Positions 26,675-35,527 of a stretch of 64,000 nt of DNA are shown here, piece by piece (position 1 is the stretch's first letter; every line of letters begins with the position of its first letter). Position numbers and translations under genes: made by a program. Below the pieces are notes generated by a model that was given only the letters and a program-made list of their open reading frames with translations, was not told the DNA's origin and did no database searches. The stretch comes from Pseudoxanthomonas sp. SL93 (GTDB lineage: Bacteria > Pseudomonadota > Gammaproteobacteria > Xanthomonadales > Xanthomonadaceae), in the NCBI RefSeq assembly GCF_026625825.1, contig NZ_CP113065.1:930001-994000 (forward strand), in the 5' to 3' direction.

Positions 26675-27651
26675 TTCCTTTCACCTTATCTCGAGCAAAG
26701 AGCGTCGATGACGCGGTCAAGCTGGCGGGCGAGGGTGGCCGCTACATTGCGGGCGGCACGACGCTATTCGATCTCATGCGCGAGGAGGTCGAGAAGCCAC
26801 AGTCGCTGGTCGACATCAACTCGCTTCCTCTTGACTACATTCGGAAAGAAGAGGACGAACTGGTGATTGGGGGACTGGTCAGGATGTCTGACATGGCCGC
26901 CAACCCGGAAGTCAAGCGACATCACCCGCTGTTGTCGGAGTCATTGATCGAGGGCGCATCTCCTCAACTGAGAAATATGGCTTCGATCGGGGGGAATCTT
27001 CTCCAGCGCGTTCGATGCCCCTACTTCCGCATGCGGGATGTGGGTTGCAACAAGCGCCAACCTGGCTCCGGTTGCGCCGCCCAGGATGGCCTGAACGCAG
27101 GACACGCAGTGCTGGGAGCCAGCGAGCATTGCGCGGCCACCCACCCGTCGGACGTTGCGGTGGCTTTGATAGCGATGGATGCCACGCTCCACGTCCAAGG
27201 CCCTTCCGGCCGGCGAAGCTTTCCCGTCGAAGAGCTATTCCGGCTACCCGGCAGCACTCCTCACCTGGAACATACACTGGCTCCCGGCGAGTTGATTGTC
27301 GAGGTTCGGGTGCCTTTAGGGCCGCATACACGGCGCGCCCGCTACCTGAAAGTCCGTGACAGGGCCTCTTACGAGTTTGCATTGGTCGCAGCCGCAACCG
27401 CCCTCCACATTGAAGGTGGCGTTGTCCGTGATGCGCGGGTGGCTTGTGGAGGCGTGGGCACCCGACCATGGCGGATGCGCGATGTCGAGAGGCTGCTGGT
27501 CGGTGAGCGGCCATCTCGTGAGTTGTTCGAGAGTGCAGGGGAGGCGGCGACATCGGGCGCAAAAGCACTTCACCACAACGGCTACAAGATCCCGCTCCTG
27601 GCGCGGACCGTTACGCGCGCCCTTGAAATGGCGAATGAGGTGGCAGCATGA
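26671..27651 (+). CDS. paoB: Periplasmic aldehyde oxidase, FAD subunit
   Basis: 326 residues. The FAD-binding motif RYIAGGTTLFDLMREE lies near residue 25, then SIGGNLLQRVRCPYF and NKRQPGSGCAAQDG. That last region carries the extra cysteines that bind a 4Fe-4S cluster in PaoB, a feature absent from ordinary xanthine dehydrogenase FAD subunits. The C-terminal CO-dehydrogenase flavoprotein domain includes KVRDRASYEFALVAAATAL. The ATG overlaps the paoA stop by 4 bp, and its own stop overlaps paoC by 4 bp. Confidence 0.92.
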   Translation: MIPFTLSRAKSVDDAVKLAGEGGRYIAGGTTLFDLMREEVEKPQSLVDINSLPLDYIRKEEDELVIGGLVRMSDMAANPEVKRHHPLLSESLIEGASPQLRNMASIGGNLLQRVRCPYFRMRDVGCNKRQPGSGCAAQDGLNAGHAVLGASEHCAATHPSDVAVALIAMDATLHVQGPSGRRSFPVEELFRLPGSTPHLEHTLAPGELIVEVRVPLGPHTRRARYLKVRDRASYEFALVAAATALHIEGGVVRDARVACGGVGTRPWRMRDVERLLVGERPSRELFESAGEAATSGAKALHHNGYKIPLLARTVTRALEMANEVAA

Positions 27652-29858
27652 GCGCGCTGATTGGAAAAAGCGAGAAGCGGGTCGATGGCCGAGACAAGGT
27701 CACCGGGCGTGCCCAGTACGCCGGTGATTTTCACTTGCCAGGCCAGTTGTATGGCGTGGTAGTGCCTTCAACGGTTGGTCTGGGACGGATCCTGAGTATC
27801 GATTCTGCCGCGGCCCAATCCCTGCCTGGCGTGGTCGCGGTTATCAGCCACCTGAACGCCCCCAAGTTGCCCTACAAGCCTCATAAGGCCTTCATCGACC
27901 CTGCGGTGGGTGAGCGCCTGCACATGCTTCAGGACGCCACTGTCCGCTTCTATGGGCAGCCTGTCGCGGTGGTCGTCGCGGACTCCTTGGACAATGCCGA
28001 GCGAGCGGCGAACGCATTGAACGTGCGCTATGAGCGGCAGAGACCCATTGTAGATTTGCGCGATCCATCGCTACCCACAGTCGTACCGACAGCGATGGGA
28101 GAAGAGGCCGCCAAGCATCGAGGGAACATGGCCGCTGTCGTCCCTGACATTGTGACCGTCGAGGAGGACTACGACATCGCGCGCGAGAACCACAACCCGA
28201 TCGAACTCCACGCCACCTTGGCAGCATGGAATGGTGACAAGCTCACCCTTTGGAGCAAGAGTCAGTTCGTGGTCAACGAGCAGGCGGAAATCGCGGCCAT
28301 CTTTGGAATCGAACCGGCCAACGTCCAGGTCATCAGTCCGTTCATCGGTGGCGCCTTTGGTACCAGCCTGCGCACATGGCCACACGTCACGCTGGCTGCC
28401 CTGGCGGCCAAGCTCACGGGACGTCCGGTGAATGTGACGCTCTCACGCAAGCAGACTTTCTATACGACCGGCCACAGGCCCTTAACGCTGCAACACCTGC
28501 GGGTGAGTGCAACCCGCGATGGCCGCCTCACGCATCTCGAGCATCGGGGTGTGGGCGAGACCAGCCGCTACGAACAGTTCGCGGAAGCCTTGGTGAACGC
28601 CACCAACTACATGTACTCCTGCCCCAATCTCAAGGTGGACTATCGCCTGCAGCCCTGCGATACATCCACGCCAACCTACATGAGAGGCCCAGGAGAGGCC
28701 AGTGGGATCTTTGCGCTTGAAACGGCGCTTGACGAGCTCGCCTACAAACTAGATATGGACCCCGTCGAACTGAGGCGGCGAAACGAACCAAAAATCGACG
28801 AAGGGAACGGAAAGCCGTTTTCCAGCAGGTCTCTGCTGCGGTGCTACGAGGAGGGTGGTAAGCGATTTGGTTGGTCACGCCGTACGCACAAGCCTGGTTC
28901 AATGAAAGACGGGCGCACGTTGATCGGCTGGGGCATGGCATCGGGTACGTATCCGGTTTGGTTCATCCCGGCGAACGCCCGGGCACGTATCACTTCTGGC
29001 GGTCAGTTCGAGGTAGAGGCTGCTGCAAGCGATATGGGACCTGGCACGTACACCTCTATCACGCAGGTCGCCGCCGAGACGCTGGGCGTCCCGATGGAAG
29101 CGGTTCGATTCCGTCTTGGCCAGTCAGACTTTCCCCCTACGCCACCGCATGGCGGCTCCATGACCATGGCTTCGGTTGGCTCAGGCGTTCAGAGCGCCTG
29201 CAGAGCATTGCGGGCCGAACTGATCAAAGTAGCTACCACGGCTGACGGCTCACCCTTCCGGGGAGCCAACCCGGAGTTCCTGTATTGGGGTGAAGGTTCG
29301 CTGCGGCAGCGCGAGAAGGGCGGTGAACTTACCTATGAGCAGCTTGCGAGGCTCGCCCCGGCGGGCTTGAGCGCCGACGGTACGGGAGGGCGCGGGGAAG
29401 AGGCGTCGAAGTACTCGATGCACGCCTTTGGTGCCGTCTTCGTGGAGATAGGCATTGACCCCGATGTGTACACCATGCACATCCGCCGGATGGTGGGCGC
29501 CTATGGCGCCGGAAGGATCATCAACCCTCGGCTGGCAACCAGCCAGTGTGTGGGCGGCATGGTCGGCGGCATCGGCATGGCGATCATGGAGGCAACAGTA
29601 CTGGATGCCCGCGATGGGCGCCCGATCAATGCGCACATGGCCGACTATCTGATGCCCGTCAATCTGGACATCGGCGACATGCAGGTCATCTTCGTGGACG
29701 AGGAGGATCCTTACGTGAATCCGCTGGGGGTAAAGGGGCTGGGTGAGATTGCCTTGGTGGGGGTCGCGCCGGCGATCGGCAACGCGATCTATCACGCGAC
29801 AGGGCAACGCATACGAAACCTCCCCATTCGCATCGAGAATCTGCTGCATCACGCTTGA
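27648..29858 (+). CDS. paoC: Periplasmic aldehyde oxidase, molybdenum cofactor subunit
   Basis: 736 residues of the YagR/PaoC type. KRVDGRDKVTGRAQYAGDF opens the domain that begins such subunits. The cofactor-binding region includes SPFIGGAFGTSLRTWPH and MRGPGEASGIFALE, and the catalytic glutamate sits in GVKGLGEIALVG (about Glu700). The enzyme family hydroxylates aldehydes to acids using a molybdenum cytosine dinucleotide cofactor. It lacks its own signal and is exported by the Tat signal on paoA. It overlaps paoB by 4 bp. Confidence 0.93.
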   Translation: MSALIGKSEKRVDGRDKVTGRAQYAGDFHLPGQLYGVVVPSTVGLGRILSIDSAAAQSLPGVVAVISHLNAPKLPYKPHKAFIDPAVGERLHMLQDATVRFYGQPVAVVVADSLDNAERAANALNVRYERQRPIVDLRDPSLPTVVPTAMGEEAAKHRGNMAAVVPDIVTVEEDYDIARENHNPIELHATLAAWNGDKLTLWSKSQFVVNEQAEIAAIFGIEPANVQVISPFIGGAFGTSLRTWPHVTLAALAAKLTGRPVNVTLSRKQTFYTTGHRPLTLQHLRVSATRDGRLTHLEHRGVGETSRYEQFAEALVNATNYMYSCPNLKVDYRLQPCDTSTPTYMRGPGEASGIFALETALDELAYKLDMDPVELRRRNEPKIDEGNGKPFSSRSLLRCYEEGGKRFGWSRRTHKPGSMKDGRTLIGWGMASGTYPVWFIPANARARITSGGQFEVEAAASDMGPGTYTSITQVAAETLGVPMEAVRFRLGQSDFPPTPPHGGSMTMASVGSGVQSACRALRAELIKVATTADGSPFRGANPEFLYWGEGSLRQREKGGELTYEQLARLAPAGLSADGTGGRGEEASKYSMHAFGAVFVEIGIDPDVYTMHIRRMVGAYGAGRIINPRLATSQCVGGMVGGIGMAIMEATVLDARDGRPINAHMADYLMPVNLDIGDMQVIFVDEEDPYVNPLGVKGLGEIALVGVAPAIGNAIYHATGQRIRNLPIRIENLLHHA

Positions 29859-29866
29859 GCGTGCAC

Positions 29867-30877
29867 ATGGCTACGTCCGCCCCGGCATGGCCGTCCTGGC
29901 CTGTCCATGGCTTGGTCGATGACGTCGTGCCCCTCATGCTGCAGTGCGCGGCGGCCCAGGAGCCGTTCGTCCTGGCCACGTTGGTAAAAGTGGTGGGTTC
30001 CTCGCCGCGTCAGGTGGGGTCCGAGTTGCTGATCACGCCACGGGGTGAGATTCACGGTTACGTGTCAGGGGGTTGCGTGGAAGCTGCGGTCGCCGCAGAG
30101 GCCCTGCAGTGCTTGAAAGATGGCTTGCCCCGCCTACTTGCCTACGGAAAGGGAAGTCCTTACATGGACATCCAGCTCACATGTGGCGGGCGGATCGAAG
30201 TGTTCGTCAGGCTCGTCGAACCTGGAAGCCGGTGGCTTGCGTGCCTTGCCGCTGCCAGGGCAGGGCGCCACGCCGTAGACGTCTTCACCCACCTGGACAC
30301 CGGCGCCATGGCCGTGGGAGGGGATAGCTGGCCTTCCAACCTGGTCCATCGATGCCGGTACGCGCCGCCCATCAGGCTGGTCCTTATCGGCGGCGACCCG
30401 ATCACCTTGGCCGCCGCCCTGCTGGCCGGACACATGGGAATGGAGGTCGTGCTATGGCGCCATCAAGGTCCCGCTGATCCACCGCCGCAGGTGCCAGTGA
30501 CGAGTTACCTCGCCGGTTCGCTGCAGGAAGGGCTGGACGCGCTGAAGATCGATGAGTTCACGGCAGTCTACTGTCTCACTCACGACCTTGATCTTGACGT
30601 GCTGGTGCTTCAGCAGGCGCTCCCCAGCGCTGCGTTCTGTGTTGGCGTGCTCGGTAGCCGCAGTAAGCGCGAGGCGCGAATACAGGCGCTGGAAGCCCGT
30701 GGCGTCAATCGTCTGTCGCTTACCCGCTTGCGATCGCCGGCGGGGCTCGCCCTTGGCGCCAAGACTTCACGTGAGATCGCACTGTCGATCCTGGCGGAAG
30801 TAGTCTTGCTATCCCGACGCCACAACATCAACCTCGTCGGTGAGGTGGCGTCAGAGCCCATCCTTGTCGCTATCTGA
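29867..30877 (+). CDS. paoD: XdhC/PaoD-type molybdenum cofactor chaperone
   Basis: 336 residues. An N-terminal XdhC/CoxI domain (LATLVKVVGSSPRQVGSELL, YVSGGCVEAAVAAEAL) and a C-terminal Rossmann domain (IRLVLIGGDPITLAAALLAG, CVGVLGSRSKREARI). PaoD-type proteins bind the cytosine form of the cofactor and insert it, sulfurated, into the large subunit; they are not part of the final enzyme. The start is uncertain: ATG 29867 and GTG 29861 both lie a few bases after the paoC stop. Confidence 0.88.
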   Translation: MATSAPAWPSWPVHGLVDDVVPLMLQCAAAQEPFVLATLVKVVGSSPRQVGSELLITPRGEIHGYVSGGCVEAAVAAEALQCLKDGLPRLLAYGKGSPYMDIQLTCGGRIEVFVRLVEPGSRWLACLAAARAGRHAVDVFTHLDTGAMAVGGDSWPSNLVHRCRYAPPIRLVLIGGDPITLAAALLAGHMGMEVVLWRHQGPADPPPQVPVTSYLAGSLQEGLDALKIDEFTAVYCLTHDLDLDVLVLQQALPSAAFCVGVLGSRSKREARIQALEARGVNRLSLTRLRSPAGLALGAKTSREIALSILAEVVLLSRRHNINLVGEVASEPILVAI

Positions 30878-30899
30878 GCCTGGGGCAGGGTAGCCAGCC

Positions 30900-32588
30900 A
30901 TGGAAACTCAGATGAGGACTTTCCGCTGGTGCCTCGTCTCGATCCTCTTCCAGTTTGCCGCGTGTTCCTCTTTTCGAGAGATCGATACAAGCCAAGCAGG
31001 GGATGGCACGGCCAGCGAAAAGCCAGACAAAAGCCAGGGTGAACGCCGCGGGACGCCTCCATCTGTGCGCAGCGCGGATGTCTCATGCGCTCTGAGGGCA
31101 CTCGATGGCATGGCAAGCAACCAGAGAGAATCCGCCCTGCAGGCATCAGCCAAAGCAACGGCTTGCACAAGGGCTTGGTTGAAGGTAGTAACGCGGGAGC
31201 ACAAACGGTGGCGCCAGGGGGACGTCGTCGTGGGTGGCGTGCCGATGGAAGTCATCCTGCGAGATGCGTCACCCAATCTGGTTGACAACTTTCAGATCAT
31301 TCCCTCTGATCGGGTACCGATGCGTATGTACTGGGGAGCGAGAAAGACGAAGCCCGGCTTCGGTGTACCGGTTGTCCTCATGTCGGAACGGTGCAGCGGA
31401 CGGCCCGAGTGCAAGCTGTTACCTCCTTCCGGAGTGGCCCGGTCTGCAACTGCCTGGCTTGAACCTGGCAGAGCAAGGGGCACTGCGCGCCTGGTACTGG
31501 GTCACGCCATCAGAACCAAGGGCGTTTACACAGGCTCCAACTATTGGCCCCTTGCCGAGGACAGTTCAGCGTTCTATGCAGCGGCACTGGACGACTCCCC
31601 TATTCGACGCCTCTCCATCTGGAATCTGCTCGGAGGGCGAGAGATGGGGCGACGGGCTGGAGTCTATCTGCTTGAAGACTATGACCCGAAGAAGCGCACA
31701 CTGGTGATGATTCATGGCCTGGGCAGCAGTCCTGTGACGTGGGCCCGCCTGTCCAACGCTGTCTGGGCTGATCCCGAGCTTCGCGCCAGCTACCAGATCT
31801 GGCAGGTCGTCTACGAGACAAATGAACCCATCTTGGTGGCCCGACACAGGGTGAAGCAGCATCTGGATGCTGCATGGGAAGTCCTGGATCCCTCGGGGAC
31901 CGCACCGGCGAGGCATCACATGGTACTCCTTGGTCACAGTATGGGCGGCGCGATCTCACGGCTGCTCATGGCTCAATCGAACGACGCCGTCTGGAATGCC
32001 GCCTTCACCAAACCCGTGGCATCCCTCGCCGGTAGCTCTGAAGATATACGGTACCTGGAAGCAATGTTTCGCTTCGATCCTTATCCCGGTGTAAGGCGCG
32101 GGGTATTTCTGGCGTCTCCGCATCAAGGCAGCCCGACCGCCGGTTCCTTCATTGGGCGAACCTTCAATCGCCTAGTGGGACGACGCAGTCCGGAGTTGGC
32201 ATCCCTGCAGCGGGTCGCGGCCGCCAATGAAGAGGCGATACCGTTAGGCCTGAGAGACTACTTTCTCCGGGAGAACATCAACAGCATCACGACACTCAGG
32301 CGCGATCAGCCCGTCATGGCGGCTGCCAGAGCGTTGACCATTCCGTGCGCGACCCCATTCCATACCATTGCAGGACACCGCGCGAACAGTTCACCACCCG
32401 GCGATGGCATCGTGCCTCTCGACAGCGCTATCCTGCCTGGCGCAGCTTCAACTCTGGTAATCGAAGCTGGCCACAATGTACACGAGTACGACGAAGCGAT
32501 CGCAGAGGTCGTACGCATACTTCATCTGGATCTTTCCGGAACCGCACAAGCCTCCTGCGGACTCATGCATGACGCCGATACTGGCTAG
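30900..32588 (+). CDS. Lipoprotein alpha/beta hydrolase (esterase/lipase-like)
   Basis: 562 residues. The start MRTFRWCLVSILFQFAACSS (from the internal ATG at 30912) is a lipoprotein signal with lipobox FAAC. A variable 230-residue N-terminal region precedes an alpha/beta hydrolase domain with an oxyanion motif (LVMIHGLGSSPVTWARLSN) and the nucleophile elbow MVLLGHSMGGAISRLL. The probable acidic residue and His lie in GDGIVPLDS and EAGHNVHEYDE. It is likely an outer-membrane-anchored esterase. It follows paoD by only 22 bp and could be cotranscribed. Its last 26 bp overlap the convergent AraC gene. Confidence 0.82.
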   Translation: METQMRTFRWCLVSILFQFAACSSFREIDTSQAGDGTASEKPDKSQGERRGTPPSVRSADVSCALRALDGMASNQRESALQASAKATACTRAWLKVVTREHKRWRQGDVVVGGVPMEVILRDASPNLVDNFQIIPSDRVPMRMYWGARKTKPGFGVPVVLMSERCSGRPECKLLPPSGVARSATAWLEPGRARGTARLVLGHAIRTKGVYTGSNYWPLAEDSSAFYAAALDDSPIRRLSIWNLLGGREMGRRAGVYLLEDYDPKKRTLVMIHGLGSSPVTWARLSNAVWADPELRASYQIWQVVYETNEPILVARHRVKQHLDAAWEVLDPSGTAPARHHMVLLGHSMGGAISRLLMAQSNDAVWNAAFTKPVASLAGSSEDIRYLEAMFRFDPYPGVRRGVFLASPHQGSPTAGSFIGRTFNRLVGRRSPELASLQRVAAANEEAIPLGLRDYFLRENINSITTLRRDQPVMAAARALTIPCATPFHTIAGHRANSSPPGDGIVPLDSAILPGAASTLVIEAGHNVHEYDEAIAEVVRILHLDLSGTAQASCGLMHDADTG

Positions 32589-33447
32589 GCGTGCACCTCA
32601 TGATCCGGTGGAAGGCCGAGGTGAACGCGGAGGACGTCGTATAGCCAACGGCATGGCCGACATCCTTTACGTGCAATCCGGAATGTTCCAGCAGATCGCA
32701 TGCAACTTTCATCCTCATGCGCGTCAAGTATTCATGGGGTGGCACGCCCGTCGCAGCGCGAAAGGCCCCGCAGAAGTGGAACCTGCTCATGCTGACCACG
32801 TTTGCCAAGTCCTGGAGGGTGATGTCGGTGCCTATATGCTCCCTCATGTAAGAGATGACCCGTCGCACCTGCCAATGTGCCAGGCCCTTCTGCGGCTTGA
32901 AGGCCAGCGTGCCCAAGGTCGAGTGAGACCGAAGAAGCTGCAGGCACACCAGATCGATCGCATGTTCAAGAAAAAGGGTTGAGTGCATTTGCGGCCACTC
33001 AATTTCATCGCAAAGCAGCTTCATAAGCTGGAACAACTTGGGGTCGGAGTGTCCAACTCGCGCTTGGATCTCCATAGTACGGCCCTCGGCCAACTGGTCG
33101 GCACACGAAGCAAGCCTGTCTTGACTGAGTAGAACATTGGAAACTTCGATATTCCCATTGATGCTCCATGCTCCTCCTTGTCCACGCGGCGCGATCGTGA
33201 CAACGCCTGGTCCTTGCGCGAGGGATACCTTCTTTCCGTCGATCACGGCCTTGACATTCACTCCTCCGGCATAGGTTGCCGCAATGACATGTTCCGACAG
33301 GGGAGGCAACCTTCCTTCAAACGAGCCGTTCTGCCAGCGACCGGTCAGCTGCGTGCCCCCTCTCAGAACGTACGGCGATACCGGCGGCGGGACGCCAACC
33401 AGGTCGCGGATACCTTCGACTGCGCTGGCTAGTGCTTGAGTCCTCAT
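32563..33447 (-). CDS. AraC-family transcription regulator
   Basis: 294 residues from ATG 33447, which has GAGG 5 bp upstream; the open frame extends another 93 bp without a better start. The C-terminal 100 residues hold two AraC helix-turn-helix motifs (DITLQDLANVVSMSRFHFCG and VKDVGHAVGYTTSSAFTSAF). The N-terminal half is a variable sensing domain (residues 1-185). It converges with the hydrolase gene, so it may regulate the pao/hydrolase group, but no operator is visible. The neighbour at 33551 is a second AraC protein in the same direction. Confidence 0.88.
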   Translation of the reverse strand: MRTQALASAVEGIRDLVGVPPPVSPYVLRGGTQLTGRWQNGSFEGRLPPLSEHVIAATYAGGVNVKAVIDGKKVSLAQGPGVVTIAPRGQGGAWSINGNIEVSNVLLSQDRLASCADQLAEGRTMEIQARVGHSDPKLFQLMKLLCDEIEWPQMHSTLFLEHAIDLVCLQLLRSHSTLGTLAFKPQKGLAHWQVRRVISYMREHIGTDITLQDLANVVSMSRFHFCGAFRAATGVPPHEYLTRMRMKVACDLLEHSGLHVKDVGHAVGYTTSSAFTSAFHRIMRCTPSQYRRHA

Positions 33448-33550
33448 ATGCGCCTCGTAGACAGTACGGCATGGCAGCCAGAAGATGCGTTGTGGATAAA
33501 AGCTGACGTGATGCGATTTCTTAAAAGTAGAGGCGGGCAAACGATCAACG

Positions 33551-34525
33551 CTAGGATCTGATTGCGCGTACAGGAAGATTCGTGCCCTTCAGTCGTCCTG
33601 GATACCATTCACGGTGGTCCGCCTGCCTGCCACCCCGGATAATCTGCTTTACGTAATCGGAAGGCGAATACCCAAAGTAGAGCTTGAACCGCCTTGCAAA
33701 CTGGGACTGGTCCGTAAACCCCGTCATTGCCGCTACCGACGCGATAGCTGTTCTTGTCTCCGTAAGAAGCTTGCGTGCTCTAAGCATCCTTACACGCTCA
33801 AGATAGGCCATGGGTGAGGTGCCCGTGCTCCGCTTGAACAGGCGGGAGAAGTGGAACCTGCTGACCTGCGCGATACACGCCAGATCCGTAAGGGCGATAT
33901 CCGCGTCTGGACTACCGTGTATGAAGTCAAGAACACGAGAGAGTGCGCTTGGATGAAGAGCATCACTACTTGACGCGAGGTGGCCGACGTTGGCATTGAA
34001 GCGGTGTACGAGATGCGCCGCCAGCGCACAGGAGAGGTGTTCGGCGACGAGCGGCTGGACCGGATGCTCCGGAAGCGACAGCTCTCTTGCAAGCAAATTC
34101 AGCATCGACTCAACAAAAGGATCGCGTGCACCAAAGCAGTTTCTTAGGATGACCTCGTCCTTATCCTCTCGCAGGTGTTGGGCGGATGCCTCGATAAGCA
34201 ACCTGGTGGGAATGCGGGAGATCACAATCGAGCCTGGCCGATCCCATCGCCACCGGGATTCCACACCTCGCGGGTGTAATCCCAAATTTCCGGGTACGAC
34301 GATCCTTCGATGAGTACGGCCCAAACGCCTCTGCTCAAAATTCGCATGCCCAAGGTAGCGCATGGCCAGAATGTGGTGATCTTGCGGCTGTGATATTGCC
34401 TCTCCCGGTCGTCGCAAATGGTGGATCTGGACCGTAATGCCAGACCATGGTCTATAAGAACTTCTCAGATCCAGCTTCTGAGGAAGTTCGGCGTTAATGA
34501 GTGAATGGCGGCCATAAGCGGCCAT
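33551..34525 (-). CDS. AraC-family transcription regulator
   Basis: 324 residues from ATG 34525, with GGAGG 5 bp upstream; ATG 34537 is an in-frame alternative. The C-terminus has both AraC helix-turn-helix motifs (ADIALTDLACIAQVSRFHFS and IASVAAMTGFTDQSQFARRF). The N-terminal domain contains LINAELPQKLDLRSSYRPWS and is unlike that of the regulator at 32563. The 104 bp between the two genes allow cotranscription, with this one first. Inducer and targets are unknown. Confidence 0.88.
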   Translation of the reverse strand: MAAYGRHSLINAELPQKLDLRSSYRPWSGITVQIHHLRRPGEAISQPQDHHILAMRYLGHANFEQRRLGRTHRRIVVPGNLGLHPRGVESRWRWDRPGSIVISRIPTRLLIEASAQHLREDKDEVILRNCFGARDPFVESMLNLLARELSLPEHPVQPLVAEHLSCALAAHLVHRFNANVGHLASSSDALHPSALSRVLDFIHGSPDADIALTDLACIAQVSRFHFSRLFKRSTGTSPMAYLERVRMLRARKLLTETRTAIASVAAMTGFTDQSQFARRFKLYFGYSPSDYVKQIIRGGRQADHREWYPGRLKGTNLPVRAIRS

Positions 34526-34848
34526 CGTCACCTCCATCGCGTTGGGACGGCAGCATCCTCATTCATGATGATATCCATCATGTAAATGAATGTACTTACC
34601 GCTTATCCGACGGCGGGGTAGTGGTTGGGTGGGCGGGGTCGCCGCAAGGCCGCGACATAGAACGCAATCTCGCGACAGCGCTACGCCGATGCCCGGGCGG
34701 TACTGGTGTGGCCGCCGGAAGCATTGGCGCGCGATTCCTATAGTTGCCCAGCACAGCACTCACGGCTCAATCGCGCGAGCTAGAAAAGGATGGCTTGGGC
34801 CGGCGCACGATCTAGCCGGTGGTCCCAGCTAGAGTCGAGTACGACATC

Positions 34849-34872
34849 ACCGAGGCGTCGCGACGCCTCGGT
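34849..34872. repeat. Perfect 24-bp palindrome
   Basis: ACCGAGGCGTCG is followed directly by its exact reverse complement CGACGCCTCGGT. As a dyad without a loop it fits a dimeric regulator's operator or a recombination site better than a terminator, and no T-run follows. It lies about 320 bp upstream of the AraC gene at 34525. Confidence 0.6.
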
Positions 34873-35327
34873 CCGTCTTGAATGCGTTATCCGCGCTTGG
34901 GCGGCGGCGAAGTCGGTCGAGTGCGACACAGAACGTCAGTTCGTAAGAATGCCACTGTCCGACGCGTGTTCCGCGTCTAGCTTCCAAGGTGTCATTGGAA
35001 GCCTGATGGGTTTGTAACGCAGAAGTGGACAGTTCGGGTAAGTAGTTGATCTTACTAGACTCAGCGGTTCTCTTCCGACGCATCCCCGGACGTCACCTCA
35101 CGCACCCCATCTGCAGCAAGACTGGACAGCACACCATTCAGTGCAAAGAAACACATACCACGCAGACATATCGCAGCACAGTTCAACGAGGGTCACGCTC
35201 AGAACACTTGGAAACCTAGCCTTCGTGTATGCGCAGCCGGTAGTGGACGACAAGGTAGCTGACTGTAGTTGCCGCTACGCTGGAGGCGACTCAGTTAGGG
35301 TTGCTCGGATAGCCGCTCCGAGGCGGG

Positions 35328-35410
35328 AAGCGGACAACTTGGCGGTGCAGCGGTTAGGGATCGTTATCGGGGGTAGGGGGCGGCAGCTTCCGACCCAAAG
35401 CCGACATCCG
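35328..35410 (+). repeat. Dispersed palindromic repeat, copy A
   Basis: Contains GGTTAGGGATCGTTATCGGG (35352-35371), GGTAGGG and GGCAGCTTCCGACCCAAAGC (35382-35401), then CGACATCC. The same order of blocks occurs at 47850-47966 and in part at 50022, 57591 and 22264. Confidence 0.75.
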
Positions 35411-35442
35411 CGAAAGCGCACGCTCTGCACCCTGCTGGGTCA

Positions 35443-35509
35443 GCTTATACGTCGGCTTGTTAGCCAGACCCCTCGGCCCTAACTTAGAGCCGTACCAATG
35501 GGAAAGCCA
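35443..35509 (+). repeat. Segment matching the integron attI region
   Basis: About 67 bp (GCTTATACGTCGGCTTGTTA to GGGAAAGCC) match 51136-51202 between the integron integrase and its first cassette at roughly four of five bases. The shared core is CGGCTTGTTAGCC. It follows repeat copy A by about 30 bp, suggesting a fragment of the integron platform was copied here. Confidence 0.65.
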
Positions 35510-35527
35510 GACCAATAGATTAAAGAA

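Larger units (their letters stand above)
34538..35527. other. Gene-poor stretch with repeats
   Basis: Nearly 1 kb without a convincing gene; open frames of 60-113 codons have no ribosome sites or family features. It contains a perfect 24-bp palindrome, a copy of the dispersed palindromic repeat, and a 67-bp segment matching the attI region of the integron. It looks like a junction of rearranged DNA. Confidence 0.6.

Noticed and set aside
34501..34832. Two plus-strand frames of 80 residues in the gene-poor stretch
   Set aside because: Basic, low-complexity composition with no start signals; more likely chance frames in GC-rich DNA.
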